A stretch of 17,068 bases of DNA from a bacterium UBA4883 (lineage in GTDB: Bacteria; Bacillota; Clostridia; Oscillospirales; Acutalibacteraceae), in the NCBI GenBank assembly GCA_002399225.1, contig DHDF01000123.1:1-17068 (forward strand), given 5' to 3'. Shown here one piece after another: positions 6,588-13,915 of the stretch; the stretch's first letter is position 1, and every line of letters starts with the position of its first letter. Under the pieces are notes generated by a model, which saw only the letters and a program-made list of their open reading frames with translations, made no database searches and had not been told where the DNA came from. The translations under genes were made by a program, and so were the position numbers.

Positions 6588-8240
6588 ATGGAAAAAGATC
6601 TTGTCGCCGGAGCGGACTTCGGCAGCGATTCCGTCCGAGTGGTATTGGTCGAAGCCAGAAGCGGCCGGACCCTTTCCACGGCATCGTGCGACTATCCGCG
6701 GTGGCACCGCAGGCTGTACTGTGATGTTTCAAAAAATCAATTCCGTCAGCATCCACTGGACTATATCGAGGCGTTTGAAACAGCGATGAAAGCCGCCCTC
6801 GCCCAGGTTCCTTCCGCCGGGGAAAGGCTTCTCAGCATCGGCATCGACGCAACCGGTTCTACCCCGTGCCCGGTGGACCGGAACGGAACGCCGCTTGCCC
6901 TGCTGGACCGTTTTAAGGAAAATCCAAACGCGATGTTCTATCTGTGGAAAGATCACACGGCGGTTCAGGAAGCCATTGAAATCAACCGGGTCTTTTCAGG
7001 CAGCCCGGTAGATTATACAAAGTACCAGGGGGTATATTCTTCCGAATGGTGGTGGGCCAAGATTCTGCACGGCGTACGGATCGACCCTGCCGTCAGGGAG
7101 GCGGCAGGGTCCTGGGTGGAACACGCCGACTGGTTCCCGGCTCTTCTTTCGGGGAAAACGAAACCGGAAAGCATGTACCGCTGCGCCTGCGCTGCCGGGC
7201 ACAAAGCGCTGTGGAATTCCGCTTTCGGCGGCCTGCCTCCGGCGGATGTGCTGAGGAAGCTGGACCCGTACCTCGCTGAAATTGCAGGGCGCTACGCCGC
7301 CCCCCGCGGCTCGGATGCCCGCGTTGGGACCATCACATCCGAATGGGCAAAGCGACTGGGAGTAAACGAAAGAACCGTCATCGGAGGCAGCTCCCTTGAT
7401 GCACATGCCGGGGCCGTCGGCGCGGGGATTCAGGCAGGTACGCTGGTCAAAGTGGTCGGCACCTCCACGGTGGATCTGTTGATTGCCAACCCGGCGTCAC
7501 TTTCAGGCCGGGACCTGCGAGCTGTTTGCGGCCAAGCGGAAAACTCCATTATTCCGGGTTATATGGGCATGGAAGCCGGTCAAGCCGCTTTCGGAGATAT
7601 CTATGCCTGGTTTCGCGACCTGCTGCTGTGGCCCGTTGCCAACGCTCTTCCTTCCCGTTCCCCGGAGGACCGGAAAGCGATTGCGGAAGAAATGCTTCAA
7701 AACCTGATCCCTGAAATGGAAAAGCAGGCGTCGCGTCTGACGGAGCAAAGCGGTCTTCTCGCGCTGGACTGGTTCAACGGCCGCCGGTATCCAAAGCTGA
7801 ACGAAAATGTAAAGGGCGCTCTCTGCGGGTTGGATCTGGGAAGTTCTGCGCCCCAGATTTTTCGCGCCCTTGCCATCGCAACGGTTTTCGGTGCAAAGCA
7901 TATTTTTGACAGTTTTCTTGGAAACGGGATCGCTGTCGACCGCATCATCGCCGTGGGCGGCATCGCCCAGAAGTCCCCCTACATCATGCAGATGATGGCC
8001 GACGTTCTGAACCGTCCGATCATGGCCTACCGGGAACCGCAGGTCTGTGCCCGAGGAGCGGCCATTTACGCGGCAGTCTCCGCAGGAGTCTTCCCTTCCC
8101 TGGCACAAGCGCAGAAAGCTTACTGCCGGACCTATCAGGCCGACTATGTTCCCAACCCGCAAAGGACCGGGGAATATGCCAGGTTGTATGGTTCTTATCT
8201 AAAGCTGGGGGACTTTGCCGAATCCGACTGGGACCGATAA
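6588..8240 (+). CDS. araB: Ribulokinase (FGGY family, AraB)
   Basis: This kinase phosphorylates ribulose (L- or D-) with ATP to ribulose 5-phosphate. It has 550 residues, the usual length. Landmarks run collinear with Escherichia coli AraB as I recall it: DFGSDSV (10-16), YPRW (36-39), GIDATGSTPCPVD (85-97), ENPNAMFYLWKDHTA (111-125), SSEWWWAKILH (151-161), SAGHK-like AAGHK, GGLPP, Asp271 in SSLDAHAGAVGAG (catalytic Asp of FGGY kinases), GTSTVD (291-296), GMEAGQAAFGDIYAWF (327-342), LDWFNGRR, and GGIAQKSPYIMQMMADVLNRP near the end. The ATG at 6588 starts at the family N-terminus; GGGAG about 13 bases upstream is a distant, weak Shine-Dalgarno. Neither araA nor araD is nearby; AraB enzymes are known to accept several ketopentoses and some pentitols, so here it may serve a pentitol route. 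Confidence 0.93.
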   Translation: MEKDLVAGADFGSDSVRVVLVEARSGRTLSTASCDYPRWHRRLYCDVSKNQFRQHPLDYIEAFETAMKAALAQVPSAGERLLSIGIDATGSTPCPVDRNGTPLALLDRFKENPNAMFYLWKDHTAVQEAIEINRVFSGSPVDYTKYQGVYSSEWWWAKILHGVRIDPAVREAAGSWVEHADWFPALLSGKTKPESMYRCACAAGHKALWNSAFGGLPPADVLRKLDPYLAEIAGRYAAPRGSDARVGTITSEWAKRLGVNERTVIGGSSLDAHAGAVGAGIQAGTLVKVVGTSTVDLLIANPASLSGRDLRAVCGQAENSIIPGYMGMEAGQAAFGDIYAWFRDLLLWPVANALPSRSPEDRKAIAEEMLQNLIPEMEKQASRLTEQSGLLALDWFNGRRYPKLNENVKGALCGLDLGSSAPQIFRALAIATVFGAKHIFDSFLGNGIAVDRIIAVGGIAQKSPYIMQMMADVLNRPIMAYREPQVCARGAAIYAAVSAGVFPSLAQAQKAYCRTYQADYVPNPQRTGEYARLYGSYLKLGDFAESDWDR

Positions 8241-8277
8241 TCTTCCCCCGCCCTCAGACGGGATCAAAAAAGTCTCT

Positions 8278-8332
8278 CCCGCTTCTTAAGTGCGCGAAAC
8301 ATTCTGCACTTAGAAGCGGGAAAGGCTTTTTA
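8278..8332. terminator. Bidirectional terminator between araB and the O-antigen ligase-like gene
   Basis: A long stem pairs 8278-8293 with 8306-8320 (one bulged T, 12-nt loop). On the plus strand CTTTTTAA follows shortly after; on the minus strand ACTTTTTTGATCC follows. It would end both the araB transcript and the convergent gene on the other strand. Confidence 0.85.
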
Positions 8333-8357
8333 ATGACCTTTACATTCCATTCTGCGG

Positions 8358-9638
8358 CTAATTTTTCAGATATAGCGCCGTGACGGAATCGCCGGAATAA
8401 TCCGGGAGCAGGTGAGGAACCTGAATCCCTTTTTCAACATAGTCGGCATCAATCCCCGTAGAAGAAAAGATCAGCGCAAAAAGGGCACCTGTCTGAATCC
8501 ACAGAATCGTGACATCGGTCATCCCGTGGATGAAAACCGCCGCAGTGGCAGCCACCATCAGGATGTTCATATCCATACAGAGATTATTGCGCGCGCGGAG
8601 CCACAGGAACTTGAGCTGCACCGCAGTATAAATTCCGATTGACGCCAGCCCAAAAATACCAAAATTTAACAGAATATCAAGAATCAGATTGTGGCAATGA
8701 TAAGTTTGATAGCTGGAAAACTGCTTGTAAATCAACTGGTAAGCCATGGCACCGCGCCCAAAGAACAGATGCTGTTTGATTCCTTCAATGGAAGCCGTCC
8801 AAATAGAAAGCCTTTGAGCCAGCGTGTGGTCAAGTGCCTGCGAACCTCGGGGCAATAGCTGCGGAAAAACAACCATAAGCCCAACGAACACACCCACAGA
8901 CAGGAAAAAAGCCAGCGCGCTCTTTCTTCTCTTTTTTAAAAGCAGCATCAACGTCACCGTCATGACCATAGTAGCAAACGCAGAAAAACTTGCCGTCAGA
9001 TACAGTCCGATGAAATTGAGACCAATAACGGCAAAATAAAAGGCACTCAGTTCAGAATTTGTAAAAATACGGTACAAAGCGATCATCACGACAAATTCGA
9101 TGATCATTCCATAATAATTCGCGTTCGTAAAGACAGAAACCGGGCGGTAATCCGGCGCGGTGGAAAAAGAAGAAGCCTTTTGAAACAGCGCGACAAATAA
9201 GCTGAAAATGCTGCCGACGCAGACAAGATCCATCGCGCTATTAAAGATGGAGCGCGTCATAATGCTGCGAAGGTACAGTGCACAGCCAACGACCGCATAA
9301 ATTAAAATCGAATAGGCAATGCCAACGTAATTATTATAAATTGCCGCAACAAAAAAGGCCACAATTAAAAAAGCAAACAAGAACTTGGTATAAGGCGCTT
9401 CAAATGCGCGCACCCTTTTTTTGCAGTTGATCATTGCCATCAGGGCAATGCCGATAACAACACACGCACTGAAATAAAACGGGGCAAAAATAGAGGCGGC
9501 CAGCAGCAACACCAGAAACCGGTCAAAATCCGTGCGAATCAACTTGGCACCCTGTGCAAGATCCAGTCTGATGTTATTTTTCACGGCTTGAAAGATAGCG
9601 GTCAACTCCTTTTCAAAAATTTCTCGCCCTTGAACCAC
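8358..9638 (-). CDS. O-antigen ligase / polymerase-like integral membrane protein (WaaL/Wzy-C type)
   Basis: This is a polytopic membrane protein of up to 426 residues with about ten to twelve hydrophobic segments. Family signs are FTNANYYG (170-177), a large late loop with RLSIW (276-280), GRGAMAY (294-300) and HCHN (314-317), then LNFGIFGL. These match the Wzy_C region of enzymes that join lipid-linked glycans to acceptors or polymerise repeat units. No glycosyltransferase or polysaccharide cluster surrounds it, so the acceptor is unknown. The start is uncertain: the GTG at 9636-9638 has no Shine-Dalgarno and lies about 10 bases after a TATAAT, so it would be nearly leaderless. An AAAAGGAG at 9606-9613 hints at an internal start, but the in-frame codons there (TTG with zero spacing, ATC, or GTG at 9584) are all imperfect. 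Confidence 0.8.
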   Translation of the reverse strand: MVQGREIFEKELTAIFQAVKNNIRLDLAQGAKLIRTDFDRFLVLLLAASIFAPFYFSACVVIGIALMAMINCKKRVRAFEAPYTKFLFAFLIVAFFVAAIYNNYVGIAYSILIYAVVGCALYLRSIMTRSIFNSAMDLVCVGSIFSLFVALFQKASSFSTAPDYRPVSVFTNANYYGMIIEFVVMIALYRIFTNSELSAFYFAVIGLNFIGLYLTASFSAFATMVMTVTLMLLLKKRRKSALAFFLSVGVFVGLMVVFPQLLPRGSQALDHTLAQRLSIWTASIEGIKQHLFFGRGAMAYQLIYKQFSSYQTYHCHNLILDILLNFGIFGLASIGIYTAVQLKFLWLRARNNLCMDMNILMVAATAAVFIHGMTDVTILWIQTGALFALIFSSTGIDADYVEKGIQVPHLLPDYSGDSVTALYLKN

Positions 9639-9647
9639 TATTGGACA

Positions 9648-9675
9648 ATTATATCACATTGTCAAAAGGATACAA
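9648..9675 (-). promoter_or_regulatory. Promoter of the O-antigen ligase-like gene
   Basis: On the minus strand TTGTAT (9670-9675) and a consensus TATAAT (9648-9653) are 16 bp apart. The predicted start is near 9641, almost at the GTG that opens the reading frame. Confidence 0.6.
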
Positions 9676-9818
9676 GACCAATTATAAATTAAACGCTTTT
9701 TTATAAATCTGATCTATTTGTTAATTATAACGAAAAAAATGAACACATTTTAAATTTTTTAACAATTAATTGGAAACAATCCCTGGCTTTCCTTTTTTTA
9801 TGTTAGGATTAATACAAA

Positions 9819-9827
9819 TGATATGGT
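9819..9827 (+). promoter_or_regulatory. Extended -10 promoter of the P-type ATPase gene (weak)
   Basis: TG-A-TATGGT is an extended -10 element about 27 bp before the ATPase ATG, with no clear -35 element. The rest of the 9639-9854 gap is very AT-rich, and no riboswitch-like or terminator-like structure stands out in it. Confidence 0.35.
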
Positions 9828-9854
9828 AAAATTAAAGTGGGGAAAATACAAATT

Positions 9855-12212
9855 ATGATAGAAAATACCAATTCCTATTGTGAACGGTTTCATCCCGACT
9901 ATTCGTCCGGCCTGAGTTCGGAACAAGTCAGCGCCAGACGGGAGCAAGGGCTGACCAACCGAGAGGATGACACCGGCACGCGCACGGTCGGGCAAATTGT
10001 GTGGAACAACATCATCACTCCGTTTAATATTTTGAACCTGATCCTTGCTGCTTTGATCATTCTGGTGGGATCCTATAAAAATCTGCTGTTTCTCGGCGTC
10101 ATCCTCTGCAACACGCTGATCGGCACCCTTCAGGAGATCCGAGCAAAAAAGATGATTGACCGACTCTCGCTGATTACCGCGCCGAAAGCGCATGTCATCC
10201 GCTCCGGCAAAGGAGAAGAAATTCCGGTTCCCGATCTGGTTCTGGATGATGTGCTGTCCTTTTCCTCTGGAAATCAGATTTGTTCCGACTGTGTTGTGCT
10301 GAACGGCGAATGTGAGGCGGACGAATCGCTGATCACCGGTGAATCCGATCCTGTTGCAAAGCATTGCGGCGACCATCTGTACAGCGGCAGTTTTTTGGTC
10401 GGAGGCACCTGCAAAGCCCAAGTGGAGCATGTCGGCAAAGACAACTATGCCTCCCGCATTGCCGCCAGCGCCCGTTATATGAAAAAGCCGAACTCCGAAA
10501 TCATGACCTGGATGGACCGCATCATTAAAATCACGGGCTTTTCCATTCTGCCAATCGGCATTTTGATGTTTCACAAGCAGATTGAAGTCGGTCAGGCGTT
10601 CCGTGATTCCGTCGTCGGCACGGTGGCCGCCTTGATCGGTATGATTCCAGAAGGGCTTGTTCTGCTGACCAGCGTAGTGCTTGCCGTCGGCGTTCTGCGT
10701 CTTTCGCGGCACAAAGCGCTTGTCCAGGAACTGTATTCCATTGAAACGCTCGCACATGTGGACACGCTCTGCCTGGACAAAACCGGCACGCTGACCCAGG
10801 GTACGCTTCAGGCGGAAACCATCGTGCCGCTGTGCGAAATTCCCCGGGAAAAGGCGGAAGAAGCTCTGTCATCGCTTGTAAACGCCATGGATGACCACTC
10901 CCCCACAATGAATGCCATTCGGGAGATCATGCCGAAGCCGCCCGGCTGGACCTGCGTGGGACAAGTTTCCTTTTCCTCCGCGCGCAAATGGAGCGGCGCC
11001 AGCTTTCAGGAAAAGGGCAGCTATGTGCTAGGCGCAGGCCAATTTGTGCTGCGGGATCGCTTTGAAACGATCCGGCCGCAGGTGGAAAAATACGCAGGCC
11101 GCGGCAAACGGGTTCTGCTGCTGGCCCACTCCGACCAGCCTCTCGGCGACCGGGAACTGCCTCAGGCTCTCGAACCCCTTTTGCTGGTGCTGCTCAGCGA
11201 CAAAATTCGTCCGGGTGCCCGGGACACCCTCGCCTATTTTACCGATCAGGGCGTCGATTTGAAAGTGATTTCGGGCGACGACGTGCGGACCGCCGCCAGC
11301 ATTGCCGAAAAAGCGGGCCTGAAAAACGCGGACCGCTGTGTAGATGCTTCCACTCTGAAAAATGAGGAAGACCTCCGGCAGGCCGCGGAAACCTATACGG
11401 TTTTCGGAAGGGTTACCCCCGCGCAGAAGCTCGGCCTGATCAAAGCGCTGAAAGAAAAGAAGCACACGGTTGCCATGACGGGAGACGGGGTGAACGATGT
11501 TCCCGCCCTGAAAGAAAGCGACTGCAGTATCGCAATGGCCTCCGGCAGCGACGCGGCACGGACGGTTTCACAGATTGTGCTGTTGGACTCCAATTTTTCT
11601 TCCATGCCCCGCATTGTGGCGGAAGGGCGCCGCTGCATCAACAATCTGCAGCGGTCCGCATCGCTGTTTCTTGTGAAAGCGATGTCTTCCGCCGCCATCG
11701 CGGTTTTGTTTCTGTTTCTGGCCTCTCCCTATCCGTTTCAGCCGATCCAGTTCACGCTGATTAACGCCGTTTCCATCGGCATCCCATCGTTCCTGCTTGC
11801 GCTGGAGCCGAACCGCGACCGCCTGCACGGGAGCTTTATCCGAAATGTGATGCAAAAATCCGTGCCCGGTGCGGCAACTATGACGATGAACATCGTGCTT
11901 CTTGCCGCCGTTTCCGCATTTCTCGGCTTTTCACACGCGGAACAATCCACATTGGCCGTCCTGCTCACCGGATTCACCGGACTTTTGATTTTATTCAAGG
12001 TCTGTTTCCCGTTTAACGCCGCGCGGATGATTTTGTTTCTGACCATGACTGCCGCTTTCATCCTGGCACTCATTTTTTTTCCTTCTCTGTTCGAGGTGAC
12101 CGCACTGACTCTTCCCATGCTGCTGATGCTGGTCCCGATGCTTCTGTTTGCCACAAGTTTTATGGCGGTGATTTACCATCTAATCGATCGGATTTTCCCG
12201 CGCAGGGAATAA
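9855..12212 (+). CDS. CtpE-type cation-transporting P-type ATPase (probable Ca2+)
   Basis: This membrane pump uses ATP and an aspartyl-phosphate intermediate to move a cation. It has 785 residues from the ATG at 9855 (a GTG six codons earlier has no Shine-Dalgarno; GGGGA precedes the ATG by about 11 bases). Motifs in order: first helices about 54-95 with QEIRAKK after them, TGES (161-164, actuator dephosphorylation loop), IPEGL (264-268, M4 ion site), DKTGT (308-312, phosphorylated Asp308), KWSGASF (378-384, nucleotide binding), TGDGVND (542-548, hinge), then FPFQPIQFTLINAVSIGIPSF in the C-terminal helices. TRTVGQIVWNN, QEIRAK, ETLAHVDTLCLDKTGTLT and FQPIQFTL resemble mycobacterial CtpE, a Ca2+ pump. 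There is no N-terminal metal-binding domain. Ca2+ as substrate is inferred from family resemblance only. Confidence 0.9.
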   Translation: MIENTNSYCERFHPDYSSGLSSEQVSARREQGLTNREDDTGTRTVGQIVWNNIITPFNILNLILAALIILVGSYKNLLFLGVILCNTLIGTLQEIRAKKMIDRLSLITAPKAHVIRSGKGEEIPVPDLVLDDVLSFSSGNQICSDCVVLNGECEADESLITGESDPVAKHCGDHLYSGSFLVGGTCKAQVEHVGKDNYASRIAASARYMKKPNSEIMTWMDRIIKITGFSILPIGILMFHKQIEVGQAFRDSVVGTVAALIGMIPEGLVLLTSVVLAVGVLRLSRHKALVQELYSIETLAHVDTLCLDKTGTLTQGTLQAETIVPLCEIPREKAEEALSSLVNAMDDHSPTMNAIREIMPKPPGWTCVGQVSFSSARKWSGASFQEKGSYVLGAGQFVLRDRFETIRPQVEKYAGRGKRVLLLAHSDQPLGDRELPQALEPLLLVLLSDKIRPGARDTLAYFTDQGVDLKVISGDDVRTAASIAEKAGLKNADRCVDASTLKNEEDLRQAAETYTVFGRVTPAQKLGLIKALKEKKHTVAMTGDGVNDVPALKESDCSIAMASGSDAARTVSQIVLLDSNFSSMPRIVAEGRRCINNLQRSASLFLVKAMSSAAIAVLFLFLASPYPFQPIQFTLINAVSIGIPSFLLALEPNRDRLHGSFIRNVMQKSVPGAATMTMNIVLLAAVSAFLGFSHAEQSTLAVLLTGFTGLLILFKVCFPFNAARMILFLTMTAAFILALIFFPSLFEVTALTLPMLLMLVPMLLFATSFMAVIYHLIDRIFPRRE

Positions 12213-12218
12213 CCGCCC

Positions 12219-13082
12219 TCACGAAAGCCCGATGCCGCGGAAAAAAGAATTGCTGGAAAGCCCGGCCGGTCTGAGATACCGCCCCAACCCGAAAAGGCAT
12301 GCCGGATCGAGCGTAATCCGGTTCATTTTTTCCATACAGTTCATACTCGCCTGAAACCCCATTTCCCGCAGGACCGGGACCGACGCTTCGCTGACGGCTC
12401 CAAACGGATAAACAAAAGCGGTCGGCGAATAGCCGGTATGTTCCAGCATCTCGCGCTGCATTTTTCCCAGATCGTTCCGAAGGGCCGCCTGGTATGCCGC
12501 CGTGCTTTCCCTTTTCATTTTCTTGGAACCGCACCGCGGCCGGAGGGAATGCATCTGGTAGGAATGATTCTGAATTTCCACCACGCCGGAACTCATCATT
12601 TCTTTGATCTCCCCCCAGGTCAGGTAGGAATAATTCGGGTGGTCCGCGTCACCGCCCGTGTATTGATCCGTATAAGCCCCGACCGGCGAAATCACAATTT
12701 TCGCATGATACTTTTTCGCAATCGGATAAGCATAATAATAATTATTATAAAAGCCGTCATCAAATGTAATCATCACAGGCTTTTCTGGCAGGGGAACCCG
12801 CCCGTTTACATAGTCCAGAAGATCCTGCACAACCACCGTATGGTACCCATTTCGATTCAGCCAAGCAAAATCGCTTTCCAGTGTTCCTGGCGACACCACA
12901 TACTTCCCCTGAGCATGCGCGTCTTTCAAAACGCTGTGGTACATCAAAATGGGCAGTTTCACGCCATCGCTCTGTTCCACCTGCCGGACTGCAGCCAGGG
13001 TCCCTCCGCAGAAGCAGAAAGCGAGCAGCACCATGGACAAAACGGCCCCAAAAAAGCGATGAATTCTAAAGGATAGGAACAT
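12219..13082 (-). CDS. Secreted polysaccharide deacetylase (NodB domain)
   Basis: This is a predicted cell-surface carbohydrate esterase family 4 enzyme that removes acetyl groups from cell-wall glycans. It has 287 residues. A hydrophobic signal peptide or membrane anchor lies at about residues 9-31. The NodB domain begins at LPILMYHSV (43-51). Motif 1 is TFDDG (106-110), with catalytic-base and metal-binding aspartates; motif 2 is NHSYQMH (172-178), the metal histidines in the wider HxxxxH spacing found in some Firmicutes enzymes; motif 3 is YPFG (225-228). The ATG at 13082 has GGAGG 10 bases upstream, buried in a hairpin. It ends 6 bp from the convergent ATPase stop. It may share a transcript with the hemolysin III gene upstream. 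Confidence 0.92.
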   Translation of the reverse strand: MFLSFRIHRFFGAVLSMVLLAFCFCGGTLAAVRQVEQSDGVKLPILMYHSVLKDAHAQGKYVVSPGTLESDFAWLNRNGYHTVVVQDLLDYVNGRVPLPEKPVMITFDDGFYNNYYYAYPIAKKYHAKIVISPVGAYTDQYTGGDADHPNYSYLTWGEIKEMMSSGVVEIQNHSYQMHSLRPRCGSKKMKRESTAAYQAALRNDLGKMQREMLEHTGYSPTAFVYPFGAVSEASVPVLREMGFQASMNCMEKMNRITLDPACLFGLGRYLRPAGLSSNSFFRGIGLS

Positions 13083-13087
13083 GAGAA

Positions 13088-13118
13088 ACCCGCCTCCGTT
13101 TAGTATATGGAGGCGGGT
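13088..13118 (-). promoter_or_regulatory. Leader hairpin enclosing the deacetylase Shine-Dalgarno
   Basis: A perfect 10-bp GC-rich inverted repeat (13088-13097 with 13109-13118, 11-nt loop) lies just before the deacetylase ATG. On the minus strand its 3' arm contains GGAGG (13093-13097), the only good Shine-Dalgarno, 10 bases from the ATG. Folding would hide it. After the stem comes TTTCTC, so a weak terminator for the hemolysin III gene is an alternative reading. Confidence 0.65.
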
Positions 13119-13153
13119 GACTGGAATATCACTGATTTTGCTTTATGTCGCCT

Positions 13154-13840
13154 TTAGGCAGGCACGGAAATCCGATAAATGACAAAATAATGGAAAATAC
13201 TGCCTGCAAGGACAAACAGATGCCAAACCGTATGAATATATTGCTTTTTCTTTCCCACTCCGTATAAAACAGCGCCCACCGTGTAAAAGACGCCGCCCAC
13301 AATCAGGTTACGGATAGAGACCGGGTCCAAGCAGACAAGCAGTTGCTTGAAAAAGAAAACCACAATCCACCCAAGGCCGATGTAGCAGATCATGGAAAAA
13401 ACGCGGAAGCGCTGAACGCTGATCGCGTTGAGGAGAATCCCAACAGCGGAAACACTCCAGACAATGGCAAACATGGTCCATCCGGTCGCGCCGCCGAAGC
13501 AGAGCAGTGAAACCGGCGTATAAGTGCCGGCGATCAAAAGAAAAATCGTGCAGTGGTCCATCGTCCGCAGTACCCGTTTTGCGCGGCACACGCCAATGCC
13601 GTGATACAAAGCTGAAACCAGGTACAGCAGGAGCATGCTGCCGCCGAACACCGACACGCTGACCAGCGTCTGCCCGTCCTGCCGGCAGTGCAGCAGAAGC
13701 CATATCAGCCCGGCCGCCGCCAGCAGCGCGCCGACACCGTGTGTCACCGCATTAAGGGTCTCTTCCAAAGCGGTATAACACGGCAGCCCAAGTTCTTCCC
13801 GGCTGAATGAACGGCCCATTCTTCCAGCACTTTTTCCCAT
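13154..13840 (-). CDS. Hemolysin III family (PAQR) membrane protein
   Basis: This is a 228-residue protein with about seven hydrophobic helices. The family signature is seen: EETLNAVTHGVGA (26-38), SALYH (76-80), MDHCTIFLLIAGTYTP (94-109) and the last-helix HTVWH (203-207). Ser76, His80, Asp95, His203 and His207 correspond to the metal-site residues of the PAQR/alkaline ceramidase-like superfamily. The bacterial members are named for Bacillus cereus hemolysin III, but their physiological role is mostly unknown, so toxin activity should not be assumed. The ATG at 13840 has only a weak upstream GGAAATGATAAG; a second ATG at 13819 is possible. A candidate promoter overlaps the end of the upstream radical SAM gene. 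Confidence 0.9.
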   Translation of the reverse strand: MGKSAGRMGRSFSREELGLPCYTALEETLNAVTHGVGALLAAAGLIWLLLHCRQDGQTLVSVSVFGGSMLLLYLVSALYHGIGVCRAKRVLRTMDHCTIFLLIAGTYTPVSLLCFGGATGWTMFAIVWSVSAVGILLNAISVQRFRVFSMICYIGLGWIVVFFFKQLLVCLDPVSIRNLIVGGVFYTVGAVLYGVGKKKQYIHTVWHLFVLAGSIFHYFVIYRISVPA

Positions 13841-13886
13841 ATCTTATCATTTCCAATCATACATAGTTTTAATAACCATGTATAGT

Positions 13887-13915
13887 AGTTTACATCATTG
13901 CTTTTCCCGTGTCAA
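13887..13915 (-). promoter_or_regulatory. Candidate promoter of the hemolysin III gene
   Basis: On the minus strand TTGACA (13910-13915) and TAAACT (13887-13892) are 17 bp apart. The -35 lies inside the last codons of the radical SAM gene. The leader contains an ATACAT/ATGTAT dyad. Confidence 0.5.

Noticed and set aside
9639..9854. A possible metal riboswitch (yybP-ykoY type) before the P-type ATPase
   Set aside because: The gap is AT-rich without the conserved GC-rich helices or a terminator, and the likely promoter is only about 30 bp from the start codon.
9798..10757. A 319-residue minus-strand open frame opposite the P-type ATPase
   Set aside because: It is a shadow of the ATPase gene: the His/Gln/Asn-rich composition is typical of an antisense frame, and the ATPase frame carries all the conserved motifs.
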